The notes beneath the pieces are model-generated. The model was not told where the DNA came from, made no database searches, and worked only from the letters and a program-made list of their open reading frames with translations. DNA of 64,000 nt from Burkholderia mayonis (GTDB lineage Bacteria; Pseudomonadota; Gammaproteobacteria; Burkholderiales; Burkholderiaceae): the NCBI RefSeq assembly GCF_001523745.2, contig NZ_CP013386.1, positions 1,674,001 to 1,738,000 of the forward strand. The letters are read 5' to 3'. The translations under genes were made by a program, and so were the position numbers. Shown piece after piece: positions 1 to 9,578 of the stretch; within the stretch, counting starts at the first letter, position 1; the number at the start of each line of letters is the position of its first letter.

Positions 1-269
1 TCCACCGCGTCGAAGACTGGGGCCGCCGCCAACTGGCCTACATGATCGAGAAACTCGCGAAGGCTCACTACGTCTGCATGAACATCGAGTGCGACCAGGC
101 GACGCTCGACGAACTCGAACACGCGTTCAAGTTCAACGACGCCGTGCTGCGTCACCTCATCGTCAAGATGAAGAAGGCCGAAACCGGTCCGTCGCCGATG
201 ATGAAGGAAGTTCAGCGCGAAGAAGCCAAGAAGGCGGCTGCCGCTCAGCCGACCGAAGCGCAGGCTTAA
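1..269 (+). CDS. rpsF: 30S ribosomal protein S6 (3' part)
   Basis: C-terminal part of ribosomal protein S6, a small-subunit protein that binds 16S rRNA together with S18. The window opens inside the gene. The frame runs from base 3, and the first visible residues ([13 protein letters not shown], then [10 protein letters not shown]) are the conserved S6 core. The last 25 residues are a charged, Ala-rich tail ([10 protein letters not shown]...) typical of beta- and gammaproteobacterial S6. It heads the rpsF-priB-rpsR-rplI operon. The start lies outside the window. Confidence 0.96.
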   Translation, partial: HRVEDWGRRQLAYMIEKLAKAHYVCMNIECDQATLDELEHAFKFNDAVLRHLIVKMKKAETGPSPMMKEVQREEAKKAAAAQPTEAQA

Positions 270-305
270 CGCAACAAGCCACCAGGAAAGGAGCGCGTCG
301 CTTTC

Positions 306-605
306 GTGAACAGGCTGCAATTGACGGCGAGCGTCGTCGAGCGTGAACCGGTGCGGTACACCCCCGCCGGCGTTCCGATCGCAAGCGCCACGTTGCAGCA
401 TCGCACGGAAGTCGTCGAAGCAGGCATCGCCCGGCAGGTCGAATTGACGATCCCGGCCGTGGCGGCAGGCGAGGCGAGCGGCAAGCTGGAAGGCTGCGAG
501 ATGGGCGTCGAGACGCTCTTCACAGGTTTTCTGGCGAAAAAGAGCCGTAACGCGAGAACCTTGGTGTTTCACATCACAGCATTGCAGGACATTGGAAAGG
601 ACTGA
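306..605 (+). CDS. priB: Primosomal replication protein N (PriB)
   Basis: PriB is a dimeric OB-fold protein that binds single-stranded DNA and stabilises PriA on forked DNA during replication restart. The 99 residues match the family size (about 100) and show the SSB-like pattern, with the N-terminal [11 protein letters not shown] strand and [11 protein letters not shown]. The start is GTG, with a GGAAAGGAG ribosome-binding site about 10 bases upstream and no usable ATG nearby. It sits between rpsF and rpsR, 2 bases before rpsR, which is the classic position and implies translational coupling. Function comes from family knowledge and context. Confidence 0.93.
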
Positions 606-607
606 AC

Positions 608-883
608 ATGGCCCGCCCCACTGGTAAGAAATTCGACAAGCGTCGTCAGCAACAAAACCCGCTCTTCAAGCGCAAGAAGTTCTGCCGCTTCACGGCAGCC
701 GGCGTCGAGCAGATCGACTACAAGGACACGGAAACGCTGAAGGACTTCATCGGCGAGAACGGCAAGATCACGCCGGCGCGTCTGACGGGCACGAAGGCCC
801 ACTATCAGCGCCAGCTGGATACGGCGATCAAGCGCGCGCGTTTCCTCGCGCTGCTGCCGTACACGGATCAGCACAAGGCGTAA
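608..883 (+). CDS. rpsR: 30S ribosomal protein S18
   Basis: S18 pairs with S6 on the platform of the 30S subunit. The 91 residues are somewhat longer than the 75-residue E. coli protein because of an N-terminal basic stretch ([26 protein letters not shown]), as in other Burkholderia. The conserved core includes [18 protein letters not shown] and the C-terminal [20 protein letters not shown]. An AGGA-type ribosome-binding site overlaps the end of priB. It belongs to the same operon and is followed after 27 bases by rplI. Confidence 0.98.
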
Positions 884-910
884 TCAGGCGACGCAATAAG
901 GAGAATTCGA

Positions 911-1363
911 ATGCAAATCATTCTGTTGGAAAAAGTCGCCAATCTGGGCAACCTCGGCGATATCGTCAAGGTCAAGGACGGTTACGCTCGCAACTTCCTG
1001 ATCCCGAACCGCAAGGCACGCCGCGCGACGAAGGACGCGATCGCTGAATTCGAAGTCCGCCGCGCGGAACTCGAAAAGGTCGCCGGCGAGAAGCTGGCCG
1101 CCGCGCAAGCGGTCGGCGAGAAGCTGAGCGGCCAGTCGTTCGAAATCACGCAGAAGTCGGGCGTCGACGGCCGTCTGTTCGGCTCGGTCACGAACGGCGA
1201 CGTCGCGGAACTGCTGAAGAAGGCGGGCTACGAAGTCGAGAAGGCGCAAGTGCGCATGCCGGAAGGCCCGCTGAAGATGATCGGCGAGCATGGCGTGCAA
1301 GTTGCGCTGCACACCGACGTCGTCGTCGACGTGACGGTCAACGTGATCGGCGATCACGCGTAA
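911..1363 (+). CDS. rplI: 50S ribosomal protein L9
   Basis: L9 is an elongated large-subunit protein that binds near the base of the L1 stalk. The 150 residues show the signature N-domain ([30 protein letters not shown]), a long charged connecting helix (about residues 45-75) and the C-domain ending in [11 protein letters not shown]. The start has a strong AAGGAG site 6 bases upstream. It is the last gene of the rpsF-priB-rpsR-rplI operon, and a double hairpin with a T tract follows. Confidence 0.98.
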   Translation: MQIILLEKVANLGNLGDIVKVKDGYARNFLIPNRKARRATKDAIAEFEVRRAELEKVAGEKLAAAQAVGEKLSGQSFEITQKSGVDGRLFGSVTNGDVAELLKKAGYEVEKAQVRMPEGPLKMIGEHGVQVALHTDVVVDVTVNVIGDHA

Positions 1364-1380
1364 GCGACATGCAGTCTCTA

Positions 1381-1443
1381 CGGGCGGCGCACGCCGCCCG
1401 ACATGAAGGGCAGGGGCCCGGGCAACCGGTTCCTGCCTTTTTT
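1381..1443 (+). terminator. Tandem hairpins and T tract after rplI
   Basis: A perfect 9-bp stem with a 2-base spacer (1381-1389 with 1392-1400) is followed by a second stem (GGCAGG 1409-1414 with CCTGCC 1432-1437) and six Ts (1438-1443). The second hairpin plus T run is a standard intrinsic terminator for the ribosomal operon. dnaB starts 64 bases later, so it probably has its own promoter or depends on read-through. Confidence 0.8.
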
Positions 1444-1506
1444 CGTTTCTCGGCGTTCCCGACGCCCGCTGGCGAAGCCGCGCCCATTTCGCGATAATCC
1501 GAAGCC

Positions 1507-2889
1507 ATGAACGCGCCGAAAGATCCCCAAATCGAATCGCTGAAAGTCCCGCCTCACTCGATCGAGGCCGAGCAGTCGGTGCTGGGCGGCCTGCTGCTCG
1601 ACAACGGCGCCTGGGACCGGATCGCCGACTTCCTGTCGCAAGGCGACTTCTACCGGTACGACCACCGCATCATCTTCGAGCACATCGGCCGTCTGATCGC
1701 GTCGACGCGCCCGGCCGACGTCGTGACCGTCTACGAGGCGCTGACGACGTCCGGCAAGGCGGAAGACGTCGGCGGGCTCGCGTACCTGAACGCGCTCGCG
1801 CAGAACACGCCGAGCGCCGCGAACATTCGCCGTTATGCGGAAATCGTCCGCGATCGCGCGGTGCTGCGCCGGCTCGTGTCGGTCGCCGACGAAATTTCGG
1901 CCGACGCGTTCAATCCGCAGGGCAAGGAAGTCCGCCAACTGCTCGACGAGGCCGAGTCGAAGGTGTTCTCGATCGCCGAGGACGGCGCGCGCGGCACGCA
2001 GGGCTTCCTCGAGATCGGGCCGCTCCTCACGCAGGTCGTCGAGCGGATCGACACGCTTTATCACACGGCGAATCCGAGCGACGTGACGGGCACGCCGACG
2101 GGCTTCGTCGATCTCGACCGGATGACGTCCGGCATGCACGGCGGCGAGCTGATCATCGTCGCCGGCCGGCCGTCGATGGGTAAGACGGCGTTATCGATGA
2201 ACATCGGCGAATACGTCGCTGTCGAGTACGGGCTGCCCGTCGCGGTGTTCTCGATGGAAATGCCGGGCACGCAGCTCGTGATGCGGATGCTCGGCTCGGT
2301 CGGCCGGCTCGACCAGCATCGGATGCGAACCGGGCGCCTCACCGACGAGGATTGGCCGAAGCTCACGCATGCGGTGCAGAAAATGAGCGAGGCGCAACTC
2401 TTCATCGACGAGACGGGCGGCCTGAATCCGATGGAACTGCGCTCGCGCGCGCGGCGCCTCGCGCGCCAGTGCGGCAAGCTCGGGCTCATCATCGTCGACT
2501 ACCTGCAGCTGATGACGGGCTCGTCGCAGGGCGAGAACCGCGCGACCGAAATCTCGGAAATTTCGCGATCGCTGAAGAGCCTCGCGAAGGAGCTCGATGT
2601 GCCGGTAATCGCGCTATCGCAGCTCAATCGCGGGCTCGAGCAGCGGCCGAACAAGCGGCCGGTGATGTCGGACTTGCGGGAATCGGGCGCAATCGAACAG
2701 GACGCGGACGTGATCCTGTTCATTTACCGCGACGAAGTGTACAACCCGGACAGCCCCGACAAGGGCACGGCCGAGGTCATCATCGGCAAGCAGCGTAACG
2801 GCCCGATCGGTCCCGTTCGACTCACGTTCCTGGGTCAATACACGAAGTTCGACAATTTTGCAGGGGCGCAAAACTTCTACGGCGAGTAG
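1507..2889 (+). CDS. dnaB: Replicative DNA helicase DnaB
   Basis: Hexameric 5'-3' helicase that unwinds the chromosome at the replication fork. The 460 residues match the family. An N-terminal DnaG-interacting domain (about 13-115, starting PPHSIEAEQSVLGGLLLD) is followed by a RecA-like motor domain with Walker A GRPSMGKT at 220-227, Walker B IIVDYLQLM and the arginine-finger region near QRNGPIGP. No intein is present. Placement behind rplI is the conserved proteobacterial arrangement. The ATG start is directly followed by a typical Pro-rich leader. Confidence 0.98.
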   Translation: MNAPKDPQIESLKVPPHSIEAEQSVLGGLLLDNGAWDRIADFLSQGDFYRYDHRIIFEHIGRLIASTRPADVVTVYEALTTSGKAEDVGGLAYLNALAQNTPSAANIRRYAEIVRDRAVLRRLVSVADEISADAFNPQGKEVRQLLDEAESKVFSIAEDGARGTQGFLEIGPLLTQVVERIDTLYHTANPSDVTGTPTGFVDLDRMTSGMHGGELIIVAGRPSMGKTALSMNIGEYVAVEYGLPVAVFSMEMPGTQLVMRMLGSVGRLDQHRMRTGRLTDEDWPKLTHAVQKMSEAQLFIDETGGLNPMELRSRARRLARQCGKLGLIIVDYLQLMTGSSQGENRATEISEISRSLKSLAKELDVPVIALSQLNRGLEQRPNKRPVMSDLRESGAIEQDADVILFIYRDEVYNPDSPDKGTAEVIIGKQRNGPIGPVRLTFLGQYTKFDNFAGAQNFYGE

Positions 2890-2953
2890 CGCCGGATGTA
2901 AACCCCAATTTCGCAAAACGTTGTATCTCGTCGCCGTCGTCGCAATCGGGCGC

Positions 2954-2981
2954 TTGGCGGGCAACGGTAAAACAGTACAAT
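2954..2981 (+). promoter_or_regulatory. Candidate sigma-70 promoter for the phosphate uptake pair
   Basis: TTGGCG (2954-2959) and TACAAT (2976-2981) are separated by 16 bases and lie 47 bases before the ATG of the DUF47 gene. The -10 box is a good match and the -35 box a fair one. This is read from sequence only. Confidence 0.5.
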
Positions 2982-3027
2982 GTCGCCGGTTTTTGTGACA
3001 GCCGTTTGACCATCTTTCAGGAATCCC

Positions 3028-3654
3028 ATGTTCGGTCGATTCATGCCCACCGAGGGCAAGTTCTTCGAAATCTTCAACGCGCACGCGAATTACATCGTCT
3101 CCGGCGGACGCGAGCTCGAACTTCTGATCGACAATCTCGCGGACGCCGAGATTCACAAGCAGAATGTGCAATCGGCCGAGAAGGCCGCAGACAAGTTGAC
3201 GCACGAAGCGATCGACCTGCTGCACAAGACGTTCATCACGCCGCTCGACCGCGACGAAATCCATAAGCTGATCACGACGATGGACGACATCCTCGACCTG
3301 ATGGAGGACGTCGCGACCGCCGTGTCGCTGTACGACGTGCAGTCGGTGACGTCCGAGGCGAGCCAGCTCGCGCACATCGTCACGCAGTCGGCGCAGCACG
3401 TGCAGGCGGCCGTCGCGCTGCTGTCGGACATGAAGCAGTCGAGCCAGATCCTGAAGGCGTGCGAGGAGATCGATCGCTGGGAATCGGAGGCTGACCGCGT
3501 GCTGCGCGCGGCGATGTCGAAGCTCTTCCGCGAGGAAGACGACGTCAAGACGCTCATCAAACTGAAGGCGATCTACGAGCTGCTCGAGCAGATCACCGAC
3601 AAGTGCGAGGATGTCGCGAACATCATCGAAGGCATCGTGCTGGAAAACGCCTGA
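3028..3654 (+). CDS. DUF47 (PhoU-like) phosphate transport regulator
   Basis: All-helical 208-residue protein of the DUF47/PhoU-like family, which accompanies Pit-type phosphate permeases and is thought to control them. Visible family features are the N-terminal FGRFMPTEGKFFEIFNAHA, the acidic helical repeats EKAADKLTHEAIDLLHKTF and DREIHKLITTMDDILDLMED, which form the metal-binding PhoU-like E/D-rich motifs, and no membrane segment. It ends 10 bases before the Pit gene, so the two form an operon. A regulatory role is inferred from family and neighbour. Confidence 0.9.
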   Translation: MFGRFMPTEGKFFEIFNAHANYIVSGGRELELLIDNLADAEIHKQNVQSAEKAADKLTHEAIDLLHKTFITPLDRDEIHKLITTMDDILDLMEDVATAVSLYDVQSVTSEASQLAHIVTQSAQHVQAAVALLSDMKQSSQILKACEEIDRWESEADRVLRAAMSKLFREEDDVKTLIKLKAIYELLEQITDKCEDVANIIEGIVLENA

Positions 3655-3664
3655 GCGGATCACG

Positions 3665-4675
3665 ATGCATTCGATACAACTCGCCTTGTGGGCCGTCGCG
3701 GCGCTCGTGCTCGTCGCGCTCGTGTTCGATTTCATGAACGGCTTCCACGACGCCGCGAACTCGATCGCGACCGTCGTGTCGACCGGGGTGCTGAAGCCCC
3801 AGCAGGCCGTCGTGTTCGCGGCGGCATTCAACGTCATCGCGTATTTCATCTTCCACCTGAAGGTCGCGCAGACCGTCGGCAAAGGCACGATCGACGCGAG
3901 CATCGTCGATCACTACGTCGTGTTCGGCGCGCTGTTCGGCGCGATCGGCTGGAACATCATTACGTGGTACTACGGGATTCCGTCGAGCTCGTCGCATGCG
4001 CTGATCGGCGGGCTCGTCGGCGCCGCGGTGTCGAAGTCGGGCTGGGGATCGCTCAACATCGACGGGCTGATGAAGACCGTCGCGTTTATCTTCATCTCGC
4101 CGCTCCTCGGCTTCATTCTCGGGTCGCTGTTCATGCTCGGCGTGTCGTGGCTGTACTTCAGGACCGCGCCAAGCAAGGTCGACCGGCGCTTCAGGCGGCT
4201 GCAGCTATTGTCCGCGAGCCTCTATAGCCTCGGCCACGGCGGCAACGACGCGCAGAAGACGATCGGCATCATCTGGATGCTGCTGATCGCGTCGGGCTAC
4301 GCGTCCGCGACGTCCGACGCGCCGCCCGTGTGGGTGATCGGCGCGTGCTACCTGTCGATGGGGCTCGGCACGCTGTTCGGCGGCTGGCGGATCGTCCGCA
4401 CGATGGGCCAGAAGATCACCAAGCTGAAGCCGGTCGGCGGCTTCTGCGCGGAGACGGGCGGCGCGCTCACGCTGTTCGTCGCCTCTTGGATGGGCATTCC
4501 GGTATCGACCACGCATACGATCACGGGTGCGATCGTCGGCGTCGGCGCGACGCGCAAGCTGTCGGCCGTGCGCTGGGGCGTCGCGGGCAACATCGTGTGG
4601 GCGTGGGTGCTGACGATTCCCGCGTCGGCGCTGATCGCGGCGGCCGGCTGGTGGATCGGCCACCGGGTGTTCTGA
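3665..4675 (+). CDS. pit: Low-affinity inorganic phosphate transporter (Pit family)
   Basis: Inner-membrane symporter of the PiT family (metal-phosphate/H+). The 336 residues contain about ten hydrophobic segments and both copies of the inverted-repeat signature: FDFMNGFHDAANSIAT near residue 22 and SLGHGGNDAQKTIG near residue 190. The start at 3665 was preferred over the in-frame upstream ATG at 3611, because 3611 lies inside the DUF47 gene. Together with the preceding DUF47 protein it forms a two-gene phosphate uptake unit. Confidence 0.94.
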   Translation: MHSIQLALWAVAALVLVALVFDFMNGFHDAANSIATVVSTGVLKPQQAVVFAAAFNVIAYFIFHLKVAQTVGKGTIDASIVDHYVVFGALFGAIGWNIITWYYGIPSSSSHALIGGLVGAAVSKSGWGSLNIDGLMKTVAFIFISPLLGFILGSLFMLGVSWLYFRTAPSKVDRRFRRLQLLSASLYSLGHGGNDAQKTIGIIWMLLIASGYASATSDAPPVWVIGACYLSMGLGTLFGGWRIVRTMGQKITKLKPVGGFCAETGGALTLFVASWMGIPVSTTHTITGAIVGVGATRKLSAVRWGVAGNIVWAWVLTIPASALIAAAGWWIGHRVF

Positions 4676-4725
4676 CGGCCTGATCCGGCCGACCGCGCGG
4701 CTCGACGCCGCGCGTCGCCGAAAAC

Positions 4726-4767
4726 GACGATGCGCCGCATGCCGAAAGGCTGCGGCGCATCGTCTTT
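4726..4767. terminator. Bidirectional terminator between pit and the oxidoreductase gene
   Basis: A 14-bp perfect stem (GACGATGCGCCGCA at 4726-4739 pairing with 4751-4764) encloses a GCC-GAAA-GGC inner hairpin. TTT follows on the plus side and CGTTTT on the minus side. It lies between the convergent pit gene and the minus-strand oxidoreductase, so it probably ends both transcripts. Confidence 0.75.
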
Positions 4768-4805
4768 GATGGGCGCGCGTTGCGCGGGCGAGGCGATCGT
4801 CGCTG

Positions 4806-6101
4806 TTACGACAGCGCGTCGAGCAGCCCGTACCACGCGACGCCCGCGCTGATGTACAGACGCTGCAGCGCATGCAGCGGAATCGGCCTGACCGGTGTCG
4901 CGGCGAGCGGCAGCGCGCGCGCGGCGCCGCTCATCGCGGCGGCGAGATGCCGGCCGAGCGTCGTCGCGAGCGCGATGCCGCGGCCGTTGTAGCCGAGCGC
5001 GATCGTGAGCCCCGGCGCCGGACGGTGGACGTGCGGAAGGAAGTCGCGCGTGATCGCGATCCGACCGGCCCAGCGGTATTCGTGGCGGACGTTCTCCAGC
5101 TGCGGAAACATCAGCTTCACCGAGCGCTCGAGATGCGCCCAGTCCGCCGCGCCGCGCGGCTCGCGAAACGGCCCGCGGCCGCCGATCAGCAGGCGTCCCG
5201 ATGCGTCCTTCCGAAAGTAGAGCAACAGCCGCCGCGAGTCGGACGCGACTTCGCCGCCCGGCAGGATCGTGCGCGCGAGCGCGTCGGGCAGCGGCTCGGT
5301 CGCGACGATGAAGCTGTTCGCCGCGATCACCGATTGCGCGAGGCCGGGCCACAGGCCGTCCGTATAGCCGTTCGTCGCGAGCAGCACCTGCTGCGCGTCG
5401 ATCGCCGGCCCGTGCGCGGTGTGGATGCGCCAGCCGCCGCTCGCGCCGTGCTCGATGCGCGCGGCGCGTGTGCCGCCGTGCAGCGTCGCGCCCGCGGCCT
5501 GCGCCGCCCGAGCGAGCCCGCGCGCATACGCGAGCGGCTGCACGCTGCCGGCGCGCTTGTCGATCCAGCCGCCGACGAACGCGTGCGTGCCGAGCCGGCG
5601 CGCGACCGCTTCTCGATCGAGCAGTTCGACCGTTGCGCCGCGCTTTTCCCACTGACGCGCGCGTGCGTGCAGCGTGTCGAGCAGCGCGGCCGAATGGGTC
5701 GGCTGGACCCAGCCGGCGCGCGTCGCATCGCACGCGATCGCATGCTTGTCGATCAGATCGAAGACGATGTCGGCGGCACCGCCCGCCATTTCGATCAGCG
5801 CCTCGCCATCGCGCGGGCCGAAGCGGCGCAGCAGTTCGTCGGGGTCGTACTTGAGGCCCGGGATCACCTGGCCGCCGTTGCGGCCCGACGCGCCCCAGCC
5901 GGGCTCGTGCGCGTCGATCACGCGCACGGTCGCGCCGCGCTCGGCGAGATACAGGGCGCTCGATAATCCAGTGTAGCCGGCGCCGACGATCGCGACGTCG
6001 GCGCGCGTCGATTCGGCGAGCGGCGGCGTGTCGACGCCGGGCGGCGCCGTCGCCGCCCACAGCGAAGGCGGCAGCGGTTCTGCTGCGGCAGCTTGGGTCA
6101 T
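4806..6101 (-). CDS. FAD-dependent amine/amino-acid oxidoreductase (DAO family, PuuB-like)
   Basis: Flavoenzyme of the D-amino-acid oxidase superfamily, closest in pattern to gamma-glutamylputrescine oxidases. The 431 residues carry the dinucleotide-binding GAGYTG at about 40-45, followed by the PuuB-like stretch [21 protein letters not shown], and a C-terminal FAD-contact segment [18 protein letters not shown]. No signal peptide or membrane segment is seen. Its start overlaps the end of the ABC ATPase gene by 4 bases, so it is co-transcribed with an amino-acid/amine ABC transporter. It probably oxidises the imported compound. The exact substrate is not determinable. Confidence 0.85.
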   Translation of the reverse strand: MTQAAAAEPLPPSLWAATAPPGVDTPPLAESTRADVAIVGAGYTGLSSALYLAERGATVRVIDAHEPGWGASGRNGGQVIPGLKYDPDELLRRFGPRDGEALIEMAGGAADIVFDLIDKHAIACDATRAGWVQPTHSAALLDTLHARARQWEKRGATVELLDREAVARRLGTHAFVGGWIDKRAGSVQPLAYARGLARAAQAAGATLHGGTRAARIEHGASGGWRIHTAHGPAIDAQQVLLATNGYTDGLWPGLAQSVIAANSFIVATEPLPDALARTILPGGEVASDSRRLLLYFRKDASGRLLIGGRGPFREPRGAADWAHLERSVKLMFPQLENVRHEYRWAGRIAITRDFLPHVHRPAPGLTIALGYNGRGIALATTLGRHLAAAMSGAARALPLAATPVRPIPLHALQRLYISAGVAWYGLLDALS

Positions 6102-6850
6102 GGTGAAGAGGCGGCCGTATCGGAGGCGCCGAGCATCCGGCGCAGGAAGTCGCGCGTGCGCGGATGCTGTGGGGATTCGAGGACGTCGGCCGCGCGGCCC
6201 GACTCGCAGATCCGCCCGTCGTGCAGGAAGCAGACGCGATCCGCGACTTCGCGCGCGAAACCCATCTCGTGCGTGACGACGATCATCGTCATTCCGTCGT
6301 TCGCGAGCTGGCGCATCACGCCGAGCACTTCGCCGACGAGCTCCGGATCGAGCGCGGAAGTCGGCTCGTCGAACAGGATCGCGCGCGGTTCCATCGCGAG
6401 CGCGCGGGCGATCGCGACGCGCTGCTGCTGGCCGCCCGACAACTGCGACGGATACGCGTCGACGCGATGCGCGAGCCCGACCTTCTCGAGCAGGCGCAAC
6501 GCGTTCGCGCGCGCCGCGTCGCGCGGCGCCTTCTTCACGTAGAGCGGTCCTTCGCAGACGTTCTCGAGCGCGGTGCGATGCGGGAACAGATTGAAGCGCT
6601 GAAACACCATGCCGACCTGCGTGCGCAGCGCGTGGATCTCGCGCGAACTCGCGTCGACCAGCCGGCCTTCGATCGAGATCGCGCCGGCGTCGTGCGTCTC
6701 GAGGCCGTTGATGCAGCGAAGGAGCGTCGATTTGCCCGAGCCCGACGGCCCGATCAGGCAGACCACTTCGCCTGCGTCGACGTGAAGGCTCACGCCCTTG
6801 AGTACTTCCTGATCGTGGAAGCGCTTGTGTACGTCCTGAATGCGAATCAT
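6098..6850 (-). CDS. Polar amino-acid ABC transporter, ATP-binding protein
   Basis: The 250-residue GlnQ/HisP-type ATPase energises uptake of a polar amino acid or related amine. Walker A is GPSGSGKST at 34-42, the signature is [15 protein letters not shown] near 138, and Walker B is [14 protein letters not shown]. It overlaps both neighbours by 4 bases (ATGA type), which marks a tightly coupled operon: binding protein - permease - ATPase - FAD oxidoreductase. The substrate is unassigned. Confidence 0.94.
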   Translation of the reverse strand: MIRIQDVHKRFHDQEVLKGVSLHVDAGEVVCLIGPSGSGKSTLLRCINGLETHDAGAISIEGRLVDASSREIHALRTQVGMVFQRFNLFPHRTALENVCEGPLYVKKAPRDAARANALRLLEKVGLAHRVDAYPSQLSGGQQQRVAIARALAMEPRAILFDEPTSALDPELVGEVLGVMRQLANDGMTMIVVTHEMGFAREVADRVCFLHDGRICESGRAADVLESPQHPRTRDFLRRMLGASDTAASSP

Positions 6851-7509
6851 CGCTTCCCCTTGATGCCGAGACGGCGTTCGATGCGCCGCAGTCCGTAGAC
6901 GAGCGGCAGGCTGAGCGCGAGATAGAGCAGCGCGACGAGCGTGTACACCGTCATGTTCTGGAACGTCGACGACGCGATTAGTTGTCCGGCGCGCGTCATT
7001 TCGGCGACCGTGATCGTCGATGCGAGCGACGAGTCCTTCAGCATCATCACGAGCGTGTTGCCATACGGCGGCAGCGCGATCCGGAATGCTTGCGGCAGCA
7101 CGACGCGGCGCATGATCATCGCGCCGCGCATGCCGATCGACTGCGCGGCCTCGATCTGCCCGCGGTCGATCGCCTCGATGCCCGCGCGGAAGTTCTCCGC
7201 CTGATACGCGGAGTACGCGATCCCGAGCCCGATGAAGCCCGCCTGGAATGCGGAGAGCTGCACGCCGAGATCGGGCAGCACGAAATAGATGTAGAACAGC
7301 TGAACGATGATCGGCAGGCCGCGGATCACGTTGACGATCGCGGCCGCCGCATGCGAGAGCGCGCGGTTCGACGACACGCGCATCAGCGCGAGCGCGAGCC
7401 CGAGCACCGAGCTCAGCATGAACGCACAGAGGGTGATCTCGATCGTGACGACCGCGCCTTTCAGCAGGATCGGCAGGAAGTCGAGCAGGTTCTGGATGAA
7501 CATCGGCAT
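6847..7509 (-). CDS. Polar amino-acid ABC transporter, permease
   Basis: Integral membrane subunit of the HisM/GlnP type, with 220 residues and about five membrane spans. The family loop (EAA-like) reads [34 protein letters not shown] around residues 130-165. A single permease gene implies a homodimeric channel. It overlaps the ATPase gene by 4 bases and follows the binding-protein gene by 26 bases. Confidence 0.93.
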   Translation of the reverse strand: MPMFIQNLLDFLPILLKGAVVTIEITLCAFMLSSVLGLALALMRVSSNRALSHAAAAIVNVIRGLPIIVQLFYIYFVLPDLGVQLSAFQAGFIGLGIAYSAYQAENFRAGIEAIDRGQIEAAQSIGMRGAMIMRRVVLPQAFRIALPPYGNTLVMMLKDSSLASTITVAEMTRAGQLIASSTFQNMTVYTLVALLYLALSLPLVYGLRRIERRLGIKGKR

Positions 7510-7535
7510 GCCTCCTTACGCGAACGGGCCGCGCA

Positions 7536-8291
7536 TCACTCGACCTGCCATTTCTTCACGAGCTGCGCGAGCGTGCCGTCGGCTTTGATCTTCTTCAGGC
7601 CCGCGTTCAAGCGGTCGAGCGTCTCGCGGTCGCCCTTGCGCACGATGAAGCACACGTTGCCCGTGACCGTCGACTGATAGCCGTCGACGAGGCGCAGCTT
7701 CGGATTGGGGTTCCTGCGCAACTGGTACGACAGGATCGGGCGGTCGCCGAAGCCCGCCTTGATTCGGCCGAGCGCGACGTCGCGCATGATGTCCGCGATC
7801 GAGTCGTACGTGCGCACTTCCCTGAAGATGCCTTTCTTGTTCAGCGCGTCGACGAACGCGGTGCCGACCTGCGCGCCGACGATCTCGCCTTTCAGGTCGT
7901 CCATCGTCGTGTACTTGCCAGTGTCGTCGGCGCGCACGACGAGGCCTTCGCCGTACGCATAGACAGTGTCGGAGAAGTCGACCACCTGCTCGCGCGCGGG
8001 CGTCTTCAGCATCGCGGCCGAGATCACGTCGATTTTCTTCGTCGTGAGCGACGGGATCAGCGCGGAGAACGTCGTCTGCTCGATCTTCACGTCGAAGCCG
8101 GCCGCCTTGCCGGTCGCGGTGATCGCGTCGACGAGGAGGCCCTGGATCGAGTTCGTCTTCACGTCGAGGAACGTGAACGGCACGCCGGTCGACGTCGCGC
8201 CGACCGCGTAGACGGGCGGCGCGGCGCTCGACACGAGCGGGGCGGCCGCGACGACGAGGCCGAGGAAGAAGCGCTTGGTGAACTGGATCAT
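7536..8291 (-). CDS. Periplasmic solute-binding protein, family 3
   Basis: Periplasmic receptor of the polar amino-acid ABC system. An export signal is visible (positive MIQFTKRFF, hydrophobic [14 protein letters not shown], cleavage probably near residue 23). The mature part has the family-3 pattern: [19 protein letters not shown], then [26 protein letters not shown]. The 251 residues are normal. It is the first gene of the minus-strand operon and is divergent from the IclR regulator, with which it shares the 149-base control region. Confidence 0.92.
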   Translation of the reverse strand: MIQFTKRFFLGLVVAAAPLVSSAAPPVYAVGATSTGVPFTFLDVKTNSIQGLLVDAITATGKAAGFDVKIEQTTFSALIPSLTTKKIDVISAAMLKTPAREQVVDFSDTVYAYGEGLVVRADDTGKYTTMDDLKGEIVGAQVGTAFVDALNKKGIFREVRTYDSIADIMRDVALGRIKAGFGDRPILSYQLRRNPNPKLRLVDGYQSTVTGNVCFIVRKGDRETLDRLNAGLKKIKADGTLAQLVKKWQVE

Positions 8292-8350
8292 GGTTGCCTC
8301 CGTGGAGCGACTGCCGTTTGAAAATCGACCAACATCGTGATGGCAATCAT

Positions 8351-8400
8351 ATTCGAATCAAAAATATCGATAATAGATTTTTGCGTATCGTTATTCGATA
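8351..8400. promoter_or_regulatory. Cluster of palindromes in the divergent control region (possible IclR operators)
   Basis: An AT-rich patch in an otherwise GC-rich setting contains three related dyads: ATTCGAAT (8351-8358), TATCGATA (8365-8372) and TATCG-N5-CGATA (8386-8400). It lies between the ABC operon and the IclR-type gene, where such regulators usually bind their own and neighbouring promoters. Binding by this regulator is an inference. Confidence 0.45.
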
Positions 8401-8440
8401 TACTAGTGTGTCGATTAAGCAAACACCATTGGGCCTTTCC

Positions 8441-9265
8441 ATGAGCGAAGCAGCACGCCGGCCGCTACCGGAAGCGGGGAACGATCAGCGCGACGCCCCC
8501 GGCGCGCTTTTCAACCAGTCGCTGGAGAAGGGAATCGCGGTGCTGCGCGCGTTCAGTGCGCAGCGGCGGACAATGACGCTGCCGGAGGTCGCCGAGGCGA
8601 CGTCGATCACGAAGAGCTCTGCGCAGCGGATGATCTACACGCTCGAGCGGCTCGGCTACGTGAGGAAGCATCCGCGCACGCGCCGCTATCAGCTGACGCC
8701 GCGCGTGATGCAGATCGGCTTCAACTATCTGGCGGCCGATACGCTGATCGACGTAGCGAACCCGTTCCTGTCGGAGCTCACGAACGTGACGGGCGAGACG
8801 ACGAATCTGACCGAGCCGGACGGCGTCGACATGGTGTACGTCGCGCGCTTCGTCTGTACGAAATTCGTGCCGATCCACATGCCGATCGGCAGCCGCATTC
8901 CGATGTACTGCACGGCGTCGGGCCGCGCTTATCTGAGCGCGCTGCCCGACGGCGACGCGCATGCGCTGCTCGAGGCGAGCGAGCGCGTCGCGCACACGCA
9001 ATACACGGTCACCGACATCGGTGCGATCGAGGCGCTGCTCGGCGGCGCGCGGCGCAACGGCTACGCGTCGAATCGCGAGGAACTGTTCATCGGCGACATG
9101 ACGATCGCGGCGCCCGTGCTCGACGGCGAGCGGCGGCCGGTCGCGTCGGTGCACGTCGTCGCGCCGTCGAGCCGCTGGACGCTCGCCGACGCCGAGCAGC
9201 GGCTCGCGCCCGCGGTGATCGACTGCGCGCGGGGAATTTCGAATTCGATTCGGACGCTGGCGTAG
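8441..9265 (+). CDS. IclR family transcriptional regulator
   Basis: The 274-residue regulator has an N-terminal winged helix (SLEKGIAVLRAFSAQRRTMTLPEVAEAT...KSSAQRMIYTLERLGYV, about 25-80) and a C-terminal effector domain (TLIDVANPFLSELTNVTGETTNLT; GSRIPMYCTASGRAYLSAL). The ATG at 8441 was chosen rather than the in-frame one at 8294, because the extra 49 residues are low-complexity and cover the AT-rich palindromic control region. It is divergent from the amine/amino-acid ABC-oxidase operon, which it probably controls. Confidence 0.9.
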   Translation: MSEAARRPLPEAGNDQRDAPGALFNQSLEKGIAVLRAFSAQRRTMTLPEVAEATSITKSSAQRMIYTLERLGYVRKHPRTRRYQLTPRVMQIGFNYLAADTLIDVANPFLSELTNVTGETTNLTEPDGVDMVYVARFVCTKFVPIHMPIGSRIPMYCTASGRAYLSALPDGDAHALLEASERVAHTQYTVTDIGAIEALLGGARRNGYASNREELFIGDMTIAAPVLDGERRPVASVHVVAPSSRWTLADAEQRLAPAVIDCARGISNSIRTLA

Positions 9266-9578
9266 CCTGAGCGAAGCGCGCGGGGCACGCGCCTGGGTTT
9301 TGTGCGGCGTTTTGCGTCGCTGTTTTGGCGTTCAGGCGTTCGACCGTTCGAGGGAACGGGAATGGAAGGGCGAAGGGACCGAGGAACGGCCGCAGCGGTT
9401 ATCGACCGATCGGGAAGAGCCGATATGGAGTGCGGAATGCCGCGCATTGCTTGGCGGCCGGCGCATATCTGCGCGCCGTTCGACATCGAGAGGAAGACGG
9501 AGCGCTCGTCTGCGGCCGGAACGACGGCGGCCGAACGCTGCCGGACCGCTCGCCGACCGCGAGACCCGGTCCGGCCGT
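9266..9578. other. Intergenic region, no gene recognised
   Basis: 313 bases lie between the convergent iclR-type gene and the NlpC lipoprotein gene. Short open frames exist on both strands, but none has a recognisable domain or ribosome-binding site. A GC-rich imperfect dyad near 9275-9300 followed by GGGTTTT could end the regulator transcript. Nothing else was seen. Confidence 0.4.
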
